Shown here piece after piece: positions 1-7,250 of a stretch of DNA of 17,259 nt. How positions within the stretch are numbered: the stretch's first letter is position 1; every line of letters begins with the position of its first letter. The stretch covers positions 21,210-38,468 of the forward strand of contig DHIZ01000216.1 in the NCBI GenBank assembly GCA_002404055.1, given 5' to 3'. This stretch comes from Chloroflexi bacterium UBA4733 (GTDB taxonomy: Bacteria > Chloroflexota > UBA4733). Under the pieces are notes generated by a model, which was given only the letters and a program-made list of their open reading frames with translations, was not told the DNA's origin and ran no database searches. Made by a program: the position numbers and the translations under genes.

Positions 1-117
1 CCGTTAGCTTGGCCGCCGATCGCAGTCGCGGCCTTCAAAAGCGTGGTGCATCGCAATGCTCGCTTGCTGCGCACTGCTTTGCATCACTCCCCACCTGCCC
101 TTTCCGGTACAATTGCC

Positions 118-152
118 TATGCTCAGACCCCACATAGGGTAGGGCGGAGGAG
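118..152 (+). promoter_or_regulatory. Possible -10 (TATGCT) and strong ribosome site of the first gene
   Basis: TATGCT at 118-123 resembles a sigma-70 -10 box; the same hexamer occurs before the 13947 gene and a near match before the 6576 gene. No convincing -35 is present. GGAGGAG at 146-152 is a strong Shine-Dalgarno and fixes the start at 159. The rest of positions 1-117 shows no gene or RNA that I can support. Confidence 0.35.
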
Positions 153-158
153 ATTGCA

Positions 159-857
159 ATGGTTTCGGCACGGTTGCTGGAGCCGCCTGCCTTCCTGCTC
201 TGGTTGGCGACCGGGACGCGGCGCCTGTCGTTGCACTGGATGCGACTGGGCCTGGCGGCGGTCCTTGCCCTACTGTGGCTGGGGCCGGCGGCCTCGGCGA
301 TCCCTGCCGCGTCGGCTGACCCCGGCGGTGCGCTGCCGCCGCCGCTTCTGGGGACCGGACTTCACCCCCAGCCGATCAGTGGCCCGGCGGCCGAACGGCT
401 GCTGGGCAGCCCGTTGTTGGACTCGTCCGCCCTGCATCAGCAAGCACGGGATCTGGGCATCTGGGCGACAACGCTCGACGGCCCCTACGGGCACACTGTC
501 GTCATTTTTCGGGTGCTGGATACCGCTCGCCAGACGTGGCTGACCGTGCTCGAACTACGCTCGGAGCGACCGTTGGGCGATTCGCCCTGGGACATGATTG
601 TGGCCCAGCCAACTGTCGTCGGTGGCCGGCTCGCCAAACTCTACGACCAACCGGGATCCACGACAGTAGCCTGGCAGGAGACGCCGACGCTCCATGTGAG
701 CCTTTCGGAGGATAGCCAGCAGCCGCGCTCCATGCGCATCTCGGCGGGGCCGTCAGATATCCCCATGCTCAGCGAAGGGCAGTTCCTCATGCTGGCAGCC
801 TCGCTGCACCCGCGCGGCGTGCAGATGGGGCCATTCCGGCTCGATTTACCCTGGTAA
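159..857 (+). CDS. Hypothetical exported or membrane-anchored protein
   Basis: A 232-residue protein of unknown function. The start is well supported: GGAGGAG at 146-152 lies 6 nt before the ATG. The N-terminus carries a basic stretch (TGTRR, about residues 18-22), then a hydrophobic run (about 30-42) ending in PAASA, which looks like a signal peptide or anchor, so the rest probably lies outside the membrane. The mature part has a WTTTLDG-type beta-rich start and near residues 160-225 a pattern (TVAWQE, then LSEGQFLMLAASLHP) that loosely recalls DUF4367-type domains of anti-sigma or sporulation-related proteins. That resemblance is an impression from memory, not an alignment. Its stop is only 5 nt from the stop of the convergent CvpA-CAP gene. 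Confidence 0.75.
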   Translation: MVSARLLEPPAFLLWLATGTRRLSLHWMRLGLAAVLALLWLGPAASAIPAASADPGGALPPPLLGTGLHPQPISGPAAERLLGSPLLDSSALHQQARDLGIWATTLDGPYGHTVVIFRVLDTARQTWLTVLELRSERPLGDSPWDMIVAQPTVVGGRLAKLYDQPGSTTVAWQETPTLHVSLSEDSQQPRSMRISAGPSDIPMLSEGQFLMLAASLHPRGVQMGPFRLDLPW

Positions 858-862
858 CGGCC

Positions 863-1837
863 TCAGTTGGCGAAGTCTTGCGTATACATTTCCTCGAACA
901 GGCCGCCGCTGAGGATGCCGATACCGACGCGGCTGAACTGGGGGCGAAGGATGTTAGCGCGGTGTTCCGGGCTGTTCATCAGGCCGGTGTCGGCGATGGT
1001 GACGTTTGGGGCGTAGGCGATGTTCTCGCCGGCGCTGGTGTAGGTGATACCTGCCGCCTGCATGCGGTCGAACGGCGTGTGCCCGTCGGGGGTGTTGTGA
1101 CTGAAGTAGCTGCGCTGGAACATGTCGGCGTTATGTGTACGGGCTATGGCTGTGAGCGTGGGATCGAGGCGTAACGCGGCAAGACCGCGTTGGGTCCGTT
1201 GCTGGTTGACGTAGTCCAGCATGGTCTGTTCAGCGGCGGCATCGGTCGTGAGGTGCAGGTTCGCTGGGAAGTGCAGTTGCACTGTGCCTTCCGTCGCCGT
1301 GGCCGGCGGGGTGATGTAGAGCAGGGTGTTGCGCGTCGCGTTGCCCAGCAAAGCCTGCAGTCGGGGTTCATAGCGGGAGAGATCAACCACCAGCGCGTTG
1401 CCAAGCCGGGAGTTCGTGATGGCGGTCTGCAGGGGCGGGCTGATCGGCAGCAGCAGCACGGCGGAGAGGGCAAACGCTGCCCAGAAGAGCGCTTGCAACG
1501 CCGCCGGCACGATACCCAGCAGGCGGTCAATCCCGCCCAGCCCCGGAATCGCGTGCAGCAGACGGACGGCCGGGTATACCGTTACCGCGTAGACGAACGT
1601 CAGCACGATCTGGGTAAGGGCGAAGATGGCGATGAAGCTGATCAGGTTAGCGAGAACCGGCGGCAAGCCGGTGTTCGCGCCGAGCCAGGTCGCTGGCAGC
1701 GAGAAGAAACGCGCTGCAGCCACGACGCCGACGACGATGCGAGCCAGGCCGGCGACCTCAATCAGAAACCCGGCGCGATAGCCGTTCCAGGCCACCAGGA
1801 CGACGAACAGCACGACAACGAGATCAACTGCCGACAT
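863..1837 (-). CDS. CvpA-family membrane protein fused to CAP/SCP domain
   Basis: A 324-residue fusion. Residues 1-170 are a CvpA-type membrane domain: it opens with the family-like DLVVVLFVVLVAWNGYRAGF and has about four hydrophobic segments (roughly 5-18, 28-46, 65-87, 112-132). A linker leads to a CAP (SCP/YkwD) domain at about 205-324 with the expected signatures: H235 in ARTHNADM, SHNTPDG, GENIAYAP (E271), NSPEHRANIL (E291, H292) and a YTQDF end. CvpA domains are membrane scaffolds and several bacterial families carry an extracytoplasmic enzymatic or binding domain behind them; mycobacterial MarP is CvpA plus trypsin. The CAP part is therefore probably exported, with an envelope role. 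It lies 17 nt behind murI and likely shares its transcript. The ribosome site is weak, so coupling to murI translation is plausible. Confidence 0.9.
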   Translation of the reverse strand: MSAVDLVVVLFVVLVAWNGYRAGFLIEVAGLARIVVGVVAAARFFSLPATWLGANTGLPPVLANLISFIAIFALTQIVLTFVYAVTVYPAVRLLHAIPGLGGIDRLLGIVPAALQALFWAAFALSAVLLLPISPPLQTAITNSRLGNALVVDLSRYEPRLQALLGNATRNTLLYITPPATATEGTVQLHFPANLHLTTDAAAEQTMLDYVNQQRTQRGLAALRLDPTLTAIARTHNADMFQRSYFSHNTPDGHTPFDRMQAAGITYTSAGENIAYAPNVTIADTGLMNSPEHRANILRPQFSRVGIGILSGGLFEEMYTQDFAN

Positions 1838-1854
1838 GGTCTGCCGTCATCGCA

Positions 1855-2658
1855 CTAATCCAGGTCCACCTGTTCGACCGTCGAGCACAGACGGTGGCCC
1901 AAGAAGCGTTCCGCCAGCTCCTGGAAGCGCACCGAGCGATCGGTCACGAAGTACTGGTGCTCTACCGGCTGGTCGCCGGCCGCCAGCAAGCCCCGGCGTG
2001 CCAGATCGGTGACGAGAGCCTGGGCGAGCGCAATGCCGGGGTCTAATAGACACACGTCCGGTCCCACCGTCTGAGCGATGACCGTTTCCAGAATCGGGTA
2101 GTGGGTGCAGCCGAGGATGAGGGTGTCGACGTTGCCGTCAAGGAAGGGGTGCAGGTAGTCGTGCGCGATCAAGCGGGCAGCTTGTGTGTCCTGGGCGGCC
2201 TCTTCGGCCAGCGGCACAAACAGGGGGCAGGCGTGCGCGACGACCTGGGCTGTTGGTTGGTGGGCAAGGATGGCACGCTGGTAGGCGCCGCTGGCGATGG
2301 TGCCGAGCGTGCCGATGACGCCGATGCGTCCGCTGGCGCTCGTCCTCACCGCCGCCGCGGCGCCTGGCTCGATCACGCCCAGCACCGGTATGTCCAGCCG
2401 GCGCACGAGATCGGGTTCGGCCTGCGCCGAGGCAGTGTTGCATGCCACGACGATGTACTTCACGTTGCGTCCCGCCAGGAAGTAGGCATCCTGGCGGGCA
2501 AACTTGCGCACGATGTCCGGGCTGCGCGACCCGTAGGGGACGCGAGCCGTGTCGCCGAGATAGACAATGCGCTCGTGCGGTAGCGCCGCGAAGAGCTGGC
2601 GGACGACCGTGAGGCCGCCGAGGCCCGAATCGAAGACGCCGATCGGCCGGTTATCCAT
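1855..2658 (-). CDS. murI: Glutamate racemase
   Basis: A 267-residue cytoplasmic enzyme that interconverts L- and D-glutamate for peptidoglycan. Family landmarks are complete: IGVFDSGLGGLTV at the N-terminus (D10, S11), the first catalytic cysteine in VACNTASA (C73), and the second in GCTHYP (C184, H186). Length is normal for the family (about 260-280). The ATG at 2658 opens directly into the conserved motif. It sits 56 nt downstream of the WGR gene and 17 nt upstream of the CvpA-CAP gene, so it is probably part of one minus-strand operon. A TATGAT box lies 8 nt before the ATG but lacks a -35, so an own promoter is uncertain. Confidence 0.97.
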   Translation of the reverse strand: MDNRPIGVFDSGLGGLTVVRQLFAALPHERIVYLGDTARVPYGSRSPDIVRKFARQDAYFLAGRNVKYIVVACNTASAQAEPDLVRRLDIPVLGVIEPGAAAAVRTSASGRIGVIGTLGTIASGAYQRAILAHQPTAQVVAHACPLFVPLAEEAAQDTQAARLIAHDYLHPFLDGNVDTLILGCTHYPILETVIAQTVGPDVCLLDPGIALAQALVTDLARRGLLAAGDQPVEHQYFVTDRSVRFQELAERFLGHRLCSTVEQVDLD

Positions 2659-2714
2659 GACCCTGCATCATACGGTGTCGGCTGTTCAGCGCCGGTACGG
2701 GTCTACAAAAATCG

Positions 2715-3371
2715 TCAGGAAAGCGTGCGCGGGTCAACACGTCCGCGTTCCACGGCGACCAGGTGATAGCCACGCTTCAGGCAAATCGCCTTGTGGCGTT
2801 CCAGTTGTTCCAACGCCTGGTCGAGGGAAAGGAAGCTGGTGACGGTCTGTTGCGAACGTTCGCGCTCGTCCCGGCCCCAACGACGGACCAGGGCAACGGC
2901 GCCGAAAAGATCCTGGACCACCATGAGGATATAGAACCGACGATCCAGCGGGTCTTCGCCGAGGCGCTCTAAGCGGACGCAGAGGTCGCCGTTGTTCTGG
3001 CCTTTGGGCTTCTCGGCAACGTCGTTGCGGGCTGCAGGGGGGGCCATCACTGCGCCATCGCGGCTACGCTCGTTGCCGGCAGCGGCCACGCGGCGACAGC
3101 GATCCGAACAGTACTTGACTCGCCGCGAGTAGACGTAAAACTCGGTGTTGCAAATGGGGCAGGGGGCCTTGGGCAGGTTGGCATCAATGAAGGCCCGCAT
3201 GTGTTCGCTATGCCAACCGTGCTGCTTCGCCAGGGCCTCCAACTGCGGCCAGAGGCCGCGATCAGAGAGCAGGTTCACCTTCTTCTGGAAGGGGAGGCGA
3301 TCGGCCCCTGGTTGGGCTGGAGCACTTGTCTGCGGTACGTCGACCGCGCGATCAAGGGTGGCTGCTTTCAT
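2715..3371 (-). CDS. Four-cysteine zinc-motif and WGR-domain protein
   Basis: A 218-residue protein with two recognisable parts. Residues 71-92 hold CPIC then CSDRC (C71, C74, C88, C92), a treble-clef-like zinc site of the kind seen in small nucleic-acid-binding zinc ribbons. Residues about 130-205 match the WGR domain: RRFYILMVVQD, then ALVRRWGRDE with the name-giving W165-G166-R167, then a helix starting FLSLDQALEQLERH and the terminal KRGYHLV. WGR domains are known from PARP enzymes and bacterial MolR-like proteins, where they contact nucleic acid ends. No catalytic domain is present, so a DNA- or RNA-binding adaptor is the inference. Its ATG overlaps the end of the upstream hypothetical gene by 20 nt, so translation is probably coupled. 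The N-terminal 65 residues contain GLWPQLEALAKQHGWHSEHM, of unknown role. Confidence 0.8.
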   Translation of the reverse strand: MKAATLDRAVDVPQTSAPAQPGADRLPFQKKVNLLSDRGLWPQLEALAKQHGWHSEHMRAFIDANLPKAPCPICNTEFYVYSRRVKYCSDRCRRVAAAGNERSRDGAVMAPPAARNDVAEKPKGQNNGDLCVRLERLGEDPLDRRFYILMVVQDLFGAVALVRRWGRDERERSQQTVTSFLSLDQALEQLERHKAICLKRGYHLVAVERGRVDPRTLS

Positions 3372-3744
3372 CTTCGTGTTGCTCGATCTCTGTCAGTTGC
3401 CACTGCACGCTTCCGATCCCCTCAAGGGGAACTATCAAAGGCGGCGCACCCTGGAGAATGCCGAGCAAGACCGGCTCGGGCAACAGGCCCTGCCCCAGAT
3501 CACGCAGATCGTTGCCGTGCGCGAGGAAAATGCACGGCGAGCGCTCCGGATCGGTGTACAGCACCACGTTGCCTGTCGCCTGCTCCTCCCACATCACCAG
3601 GTCGGCCGTCGCATCGGGCGTCACCAAAATACGCAGATACGGACCGCCGAATCCGTCGCGTTGCCGTTGGTCGGGAGCACTCCGAAAGAGCGGTTTGGAC
3701 CGGTTGACTTGATGGGTCCGCGAGCACCCAAGGGAAGTCACCAT
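3352..3744 (-). CDS. Small hypothetical protein upstream of the WGR gene
   Basis: Not recognised. From the ATG at 3744 it encodes 130 residues. The same frame stays open back to a TTG at 3885 (177 residues), but the residues before 3744 look unconserved in character (Arg, Pro and Ser rich). Only a poor GAGCGGA precedes the ATG, and an even later start is possible. The C-terminal half looks protein-like: LRILVTPDATADLVMWEEQ, then VVLYTDPERSPCIFLAHGND, a Leu-rich segment and an acidic tail. The 20-nt overlap with the WGR gene supports it being translated. Base composition is less GC-rich than the neighbours. No domain is assigned. Confidence 0.5.
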   Translation of the reverse strand: MVTSLGCSRTHQVNRSKPLFRSAPDQRQRDGFGGPYLRILVTPDATADLVMWEEQATGNVVLYTDPERSPCIFLAHGNDLRDLGQGLLPEPVLLGILQGAPPLIVPLEGIGSVQWQLTEIEQHEDESSHP

Positions 3745-3881
3745 TGCTGTTTGTCCGCTCAAAGGATCGTTGGTTTCCCTGCCCCCAATATCCGAGCCGC
3801 ATCGTTGCGGCGCCGGGATTGGACCTATCCTACCACCGCTATGTCGGGCAGGCAATGCGTTAAGGGCGCTATAGCACGCTC

Positions 3882-3974
3882 TCAATGGCCGTACTTCTGG
3901 CGTGCTGTTTTCACGGAGTAGGTCCTATATGGCTGCATCTGTCCTGTTATGACCGCAATGAAGCAGCCGAACAT
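3882..3974 (-). CDS. Possible 30-residue small ORF
   Basis: An ATG at 3974 follows AGGAG by about 8-9 nt and opens a 30-codon frame that begins MFGCFIAVITG and ends in a basic stretch (KTARQKYGH). Its TGA overlaps the TTG that would open the longer form of the next gene (CATTGAG). It could be a leader peptide for the operon below or a chance ORF. There is no homology that I recognise and the length gives little statistical weight. Confidence 0.2.
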   Translation of the reverse strand: MFGCFIAVITGQMQPYRTYSVKTARQKYGH

Positions 3975-4089
3975 GTCGCTAAACTCCTGATTGCCTCGGT
4001 GTGTCGACCGAGTTGGAACTTAATTTCGAATTCTGGCTTTGTTCGTGCCGCTCTGTTCTCTAACCTACCAGAACGGCGCGGCGCGCCCG
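3886..4089. other. Less GC-rich intergenic gap
   Basis: About 200 nt between the M20 gene end and the small hypothetical gene. It is visibly richer in A and T than the flanks (for example AACTTAATTTCGAATTCTGG). It holds the small ORF noted at 3882-3974, and a weak hairpin CTCGG-8 nt-CCGAG at about 3995-4013. It must contain the promoter of the minus-strand run, but I cannot pick a convincing -35/-10 pair. There is no U-tract terminator for the M20 gene; the GC palindrome GGCGCGCC just past its stop is too short to call. Confidence 0.5.
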
Positions 4090-5271
4090 TCACGGTAGCG
4101 CGAGCAGCCAGCGCTGCGCCGTGAGAGCGTAGACCTGGGCGGCCTGTTGCAAGTCGGCCAGGGCCAGGCTCTCGTCAAAGATGTGGCACATGCGCTGTTC
4201 CCCTGGTCCGAAGATGACTGTGGGGATACCCACAGCGGCCAGGTAGGTCATGTCGCAGCAGGCGAAGAAGCCGGCTGGGTTCGGCTCACGTCCGGTGACG
4301 TCGGCGATGGCCTCGCCCAACGTCGTGGCGATCAGGGCAGTTGGCTCGATTACCGCGCCGGCCGTGTGCCGGATGCCGGCGAGCGACACCTCCGCCTTGC
4401 CATCGGCTGTCGCCTCGCGGATGGCATCCAATATCTCGGCTTCCACCGCCTCGGCGCGTTCGCCCGGCAAGGTACGACGGTCCAGCAGCAGCGTGCAGCG
4501 GGCGGGTACCACGTTACCGGCATCGCCACCGCGGATCATCGTCACTGTCAGGTGCGGGTGTTGTCGCAACACGGGGTCAAGGCGGCTCGCCAGGCGTTTG
4601 TCGAGGGCGGCGAGCGCCCGCACTGCCTCGGCCGCTGCTGTGATGGCGTTCACGCCCTCTTCCGATTGGGCGCTGTGGGCGGGCAGGCCGCGACATTCCA
4701 CTTCCAGCCGGGAGGCGCCGCGATGACCCAGGTTTGGCTGTAGGTTCGTCGGTTCTCCGACGATCGCGGCGTCGGCGCGCAGACCTCGGGCGACATCGCG
4801 CCGCGTGCCGTAACCGCCGTTCTCTTCATAGGCGACTGCGGATAGGAGCAGCGTGCCCGGGAAGTCCAAAGCCGCCAGCGTCTCAAATGCGCCGATCATC
4901 GCCGTCAGGCAGCCTTTCGCGTCTACCGCTCCCCGGCCGTAGAGGCGTCCGCCCCGAATCTCGGCGCCAAACGGGTCGGTCGACCAGCGCTCCCGCTGGC
5001 CGGCCGGCACCGTGTCCATATGGCTGTTGAAAAGGAAGGCCGGGCCCGGTCGACCGGCGCGCACCGTGATGTTGCAGCGTCCGGGTTGGACCTCCGTAAT
5101 TTCTGTGGCCAGGCCGCGCTCCTGCCAGCGAGCCTGCAGGTACTCCACGATCGACGTCTCCTGCTCGAAGCTGGGCCGGCGCACCAGTTCGGTCAGCAGC
5201 GCCGGTAGGTCGACGGTGCTGAGGCGCTCCAGCAGGCGCGCCTCAGCGCGGTTACGCTCGTCAACGCTCAT
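4090..5271 (-). CDS. M20-family metallo-deacylase/peptidase (ArgE/DapE-like)
   Basis: A 393-residue di-zinc hydrolase of the M20 family. Metal and catalytic landmarks are all present: SHMDTVP (H84, D86), GRGAVDAKG (bridging D117), AYEENGGYG (catalytic E149, ligand E150), VGEPTN (E173) and the last ligand H363 in CHIFDE. A lid/dimer domain lies at about 180-300 with GLPAHSAQ (H199). The family includes acetylornithine deacetylase, succinyl-diaminopimelate desuccinylase and various N-acyl-amino-acid hydrolases; sequence alone does not settle the substrate. No signal peptide, so cytoplasmic. GAAGGGAAAAC precedes the ATG. It is divergent from an M24 peptidase 61 nt away, and no arg or dap genes are adjacent, which favours peptide or acyl-amino-acid turnover over biosynthesis. 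Confidence 0.92.
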   Translation of the reverse strand: MSVDERNRAEARLLERLSTVDLPALLTELVRRPSFEQETSIVEYLQARWQERGLATEITEVQPGRCNITVRAGRPGPAFLFNSHMDTVPAGQRERWSTDPFGAEIRGGRLYGRGAVDAKGCLTAMIGAFETLAALDFPGTLLLSAVAYEENGGYGTRRDVARGLRADAAIVGEPTNLQPNLGHRGASRLEVECRGLPAHSAQSEEGVNAITAAAEAVRALAALDKRLASRLDPVLRQHPHLTVTMIRGGDAGNVVPARCTLLLDRRTLPGERAEAVEAEILDAIREATADGKAEVSLAGIRHTAGAVIEPTALIATTLGEAIADVTGREPNPAGFFACCDMTYLAAVGIPTVIFGPGEQRMCHIFDESLALADLQQAAQVYALTAQRWLLALP

Positions 5272-5304
5272 GTTTTCCCTTCGCCCTCGACCCGCCAGGC
5301 GTCA

Positions 5305-5312
5305 AGTATACT
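5305..5312. promoter_or_regulatory. Self-complementary AGTATACT, possible shared -10 of divergent peptidases
   Basis: AGTATACT at 5305-5312 reads TATACT (one mismatch to TATAAT) on both strands. It lies centrally in the 61-nt gap, 32 nt before the M20 ATG and 20 nt before the M24 TTG. If both strands use it, the two promoters would exclude each other. No good -35 is visible for either direction. A second palindrome, TCCGCAGCGGA at 5312-5322, abuts it. Confidence 0.35.
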
Positions 5313-5332
5313 CCGCAGCGGAGGCAAAACCA

Positions 5333-6517
5333 TTGGTAGACGGTGAGTCGCTCAGTCCGGCGAGTTTGGCCATTGGTCGCGCGGAGGTTGTCGGCCGCCT
5401 GGAACGGACCCGCCGGGTGGCGGCGGCCGGCGGGTACGATGCGCTGCTCGTCCTGGGGCGATCCTTCTATGAGCGTCCTGGCGACCTGGCCTATCTCACC
5501 AACCATTTCCCGCCCTTTCCGACCGCGCCATTTTTGCCCGGTCGGCGCGGCGCCGGCCATGCTGCGCTGTTGCTGCCGGTAGATGGCGCGCCGCTGCTGG
5601 TAGTCGATCATCCTTCCGTCCACCGCCCGTTGGTAGCGGTAGACGATATCCGCCCGACCCCGGACGTGATCGGCGGTGTGATCGAGGCGTTGCGCGGCTT
5701 GCCGCGGCTGCGCCGGCTCGGTGTGGTCGGCAGTGACCTGTTGCCATGGTCGGCGGCGAATGACCTGGCCACGGCATTGCCGGAGCTCGCGCTTGTTGCC
5801 GCCGATGACCTGGTCCGCCGGCAGCGAGCCATCAAGAGCGCTGCTGAAATCGCCCTTCTCCAGCGCGCCGCCGTTGTGGCCGAGCTGGGGCTGCGGGCGG
5901 CGGTGGCGGCTATCCGACCCGGCGCCGGCGAGCGGGAGGTGTGCGCCGCCGGGACACATGCGTGCCTGTTGGCAGGCGCCGATTTCGTGCGCTACTTCCG
6001 TGTCCATTCCGGGCAGTACAGCGCCTGGGGATCGCGCTGGCCGCAGGCCACCGACCGGCGCATCGTTGAGGGTGACATTATCGCGCTTGATGCCATTGGC
6101 GCTGTCGCCGGCTACGCCTTTGACGTCAACCGCACAGCAGTCTGCGGCCGGCCGGCAGCCGAGACGCGCCGGCTGCTGGAGGCCGGGTTGGCAGCCAGCG
6201 CCGCCGCCGTAGCGGCAGTGGCCGCTGGCGTTCCGGTCGCCAGCGTCGTCGCCGCCGGCCGCCAGTCCATCGAGCGTTCCGGCTTCGGCGCCTATGCCTC
6301 CGCCTCAACGGGCCACGGCATCGGCCTGGAGACGGTCGAAGCGCCGCTGCTCGCTGCCGGCTCCAGCGAGTCGCTGGAAGAGGGTATGGTGCTCTGTGTC
6401 GAGCCTGGCATCTTTCAGCCGGGGCTTGGCGGCTGCAGCACGGAGCAGATAGTAGTCGTGACCGCCACCGGCGCCAGCGTCCTGACGACGTTGACGGGGC
6501 GGTTGTGGGCGCAATGA
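5333..6517 (+). CDS. M24-family metallopeptidase (Xaa-Pro aminopeptidase-like)
   Basis: A 394-residue creatinase/aminopeptidase-fold enzyme. I place the start at TTG 5333: GGAGG at 5320-5324 sits 8 nt before it, and the frame upstream of 5333 runs antisense through the M20 gene and is Arg/Ser rich. Residues about 10-160 form the N-terminal creatinase-like domain (DALLVLGRSFYERPGDLAYLTN). The catalytic domain keeps all five metal ligands: D253 in IIALDAIG, D264 in YAFDVNRT, H328 in TGHGIGLE, E357 in CVEPGIF and E371 in CSTEQIVVV. Members remove N-terminal residues before proline or hydrolyse related dipeptides and amidino compounds. Cytoplasmic by absence of a signal peptide. Pairing with a divergent M20 enzyme suggests peptide or amide catabolism. 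Confidence 0.9.
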   Translation: MVDGESLSPASLAIGRAEVVGRLERTRRVAAAGGYDALLVLGRSFYERPGDLAYLTNHFPPFPTAPFLPGRRGAGHAALLLPVDGAPLLVVDHPSVHRPLVAVDDIRPTPDVIGGVIEALRGLPRLRRLGVVGSDLLPWSAANDLATALPELALVAADDLVRRQRAIKSAAEIALLQRAAVVAELGLRAAVAAIRPGAGEREVCAAGTHACLLAGADFVRYFRVHSGQYSAWGSRWPQATDRRIVEGDIIALDAIGAVAGYAFDVNRTAVCGRPAAETRRLLEAGLAASAAAVAAVAAGVPVASVVAAGRQSIERSGFGAYASASTGHGIGLETVEAPLLAAGSSESLEEGMVLCVEPGIFQPGLGGCSTEQIVVVTATGASVLTTLTGRLWAQ

Positions 6518-6535
6518 TTCTCGTCAGCATTGGCA

Positions 6536-6544
6536 TGCTACGCT
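6536..6544 (+). promoter_or_regulatory. Possible extended -10 (TGC-TACGCT)
   Basis: TGC followed by TACGCT at 6539-6544 forms an extended -10-like element 32 nt before the ATG at 6576. No -35 is recognisable. The similar TGC-TATGCT occurs before the gene at 13947, which gives slight mutual support. Confidence 0.35.
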
Positions 6545-6575
6545 CGATTGGCGTCGTACACAGAGAGGGAACGCA

Positions 6576-7250
6576 ATGACGGATGAGCAGGGCCAGCAGC
6601 AGGCGACCGAACAACCAGCGGGTGATGCGCCGGAGTTTTTGGAGCAGGTGATTGGCCGTACCGTCGCTGCCATGCGCGAGCAGACGCCGGAACTCTACCA
6701 GGCGGCAGGCGAGCATGCCGACGCCCTGGCCGCAACCGCCGCCCGCCTGGCCCTCTGGCTGGGCGGCCTGCGTCCGGGCGGTCTGCGCGTGATCCGCCTA
6801 CTGTCCGGCTATGAGGTGGAGCTCACGCCGCAAGATCCGCTCGGTTTCGTGCAGCACCTCTGCCAGGCGCTGGTCGGGGAAGCCGTCACCAGCCACGGCG
6901 CGGAAAGCGCGGAGGACAGCTCGAAGGCATTAGCCATCGAGATCGCCAACGCCACCAACCAGGTGACCAGCGACATGACGCCGTTCATCGTGCGGTCGCT
7001 GCTCTGGCAGCAGTGCGGTGGCATCCTGCAGCAGACGCTGACCGAGCGTACACAGGAGCAGGAACTCGCGGCGCGCCGCGGCACCGGCAAGCGTTCCGTC
7101 CCCGAGGCGCCGACTCCGCTGGCCGATGCGCAGCCCGAGCCCGCTGACGACGCGCCGCCGCCAGCCTCAACCGGGCCGCGACTCATCCGCCCCGGTGAGC
7201 CGGAGGACGACGGCCCGCCGCCGCCCTTGATCTTTCCGGGGCGGCGGTGA
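6576..7250 (+). CDS. Hypothetical protein with helical core and Pro-rich tail
   Basis: Not recognised. 224 residues, start supported by GAGAGGGA a few nt before the ATG. Residues 1-20 are Gln/Glu rich. About 20-165 look mainly helical (EFLEQVIGRTVAAMREQTPE, then ALAATAARLALWLGGLRPGG, then a long amphipathic stretch ending LLWQQCGGILQQTL). Residues 170-224 are a low-complexity, Pro/Ala/Asp-rich tail ending PPPPLIFPGRR. There is no signal peptide and no clear transmembrane span. It stands alone on the plus strand between the M24 gene and the inverted repeat; its TGA is the first three bases of that repeat, so the native C-terminus may have been changed by repeat insertion. Confidence 0.75.
   Translation: MTDEQGQQQATEQPAGDAPEFLEQVIGRTVAAMREQTPELYQAAGEHADALAATAARLALWLGGLRPGGLRVIRLLSGYEVELTPQDPLGFVQHLCQALVGEAVTSHGAESAEDSSKALAIEIANATNQVTSDMTPFIVRSLLWQQCGGILQQTLTERTQEQELAARRGTGKRSVPEAPTPLADAQPEPADDAPPPASTGPRLIRPGEPEDDGPPPPLIFPGRR

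Noticed and set aside
1..117. Partial gene or tRNA at the left edge
   Set aside because: Open frames are short, have no ribosome site and show no protein or tRNA signature.
4075..4092. Terminator for the M20 gene at the GGCGCGCC palindrome
   Set aside because: No loop of usable size and no following U-run on the minus strand.
5012..5332. N-terminal extension of the M24 peptidase
   Set aside because: Runs antisense through the M20 gene, is Arg/Ser rich, and the TTG at 5333 has a strong GGAGG site at correct distance.
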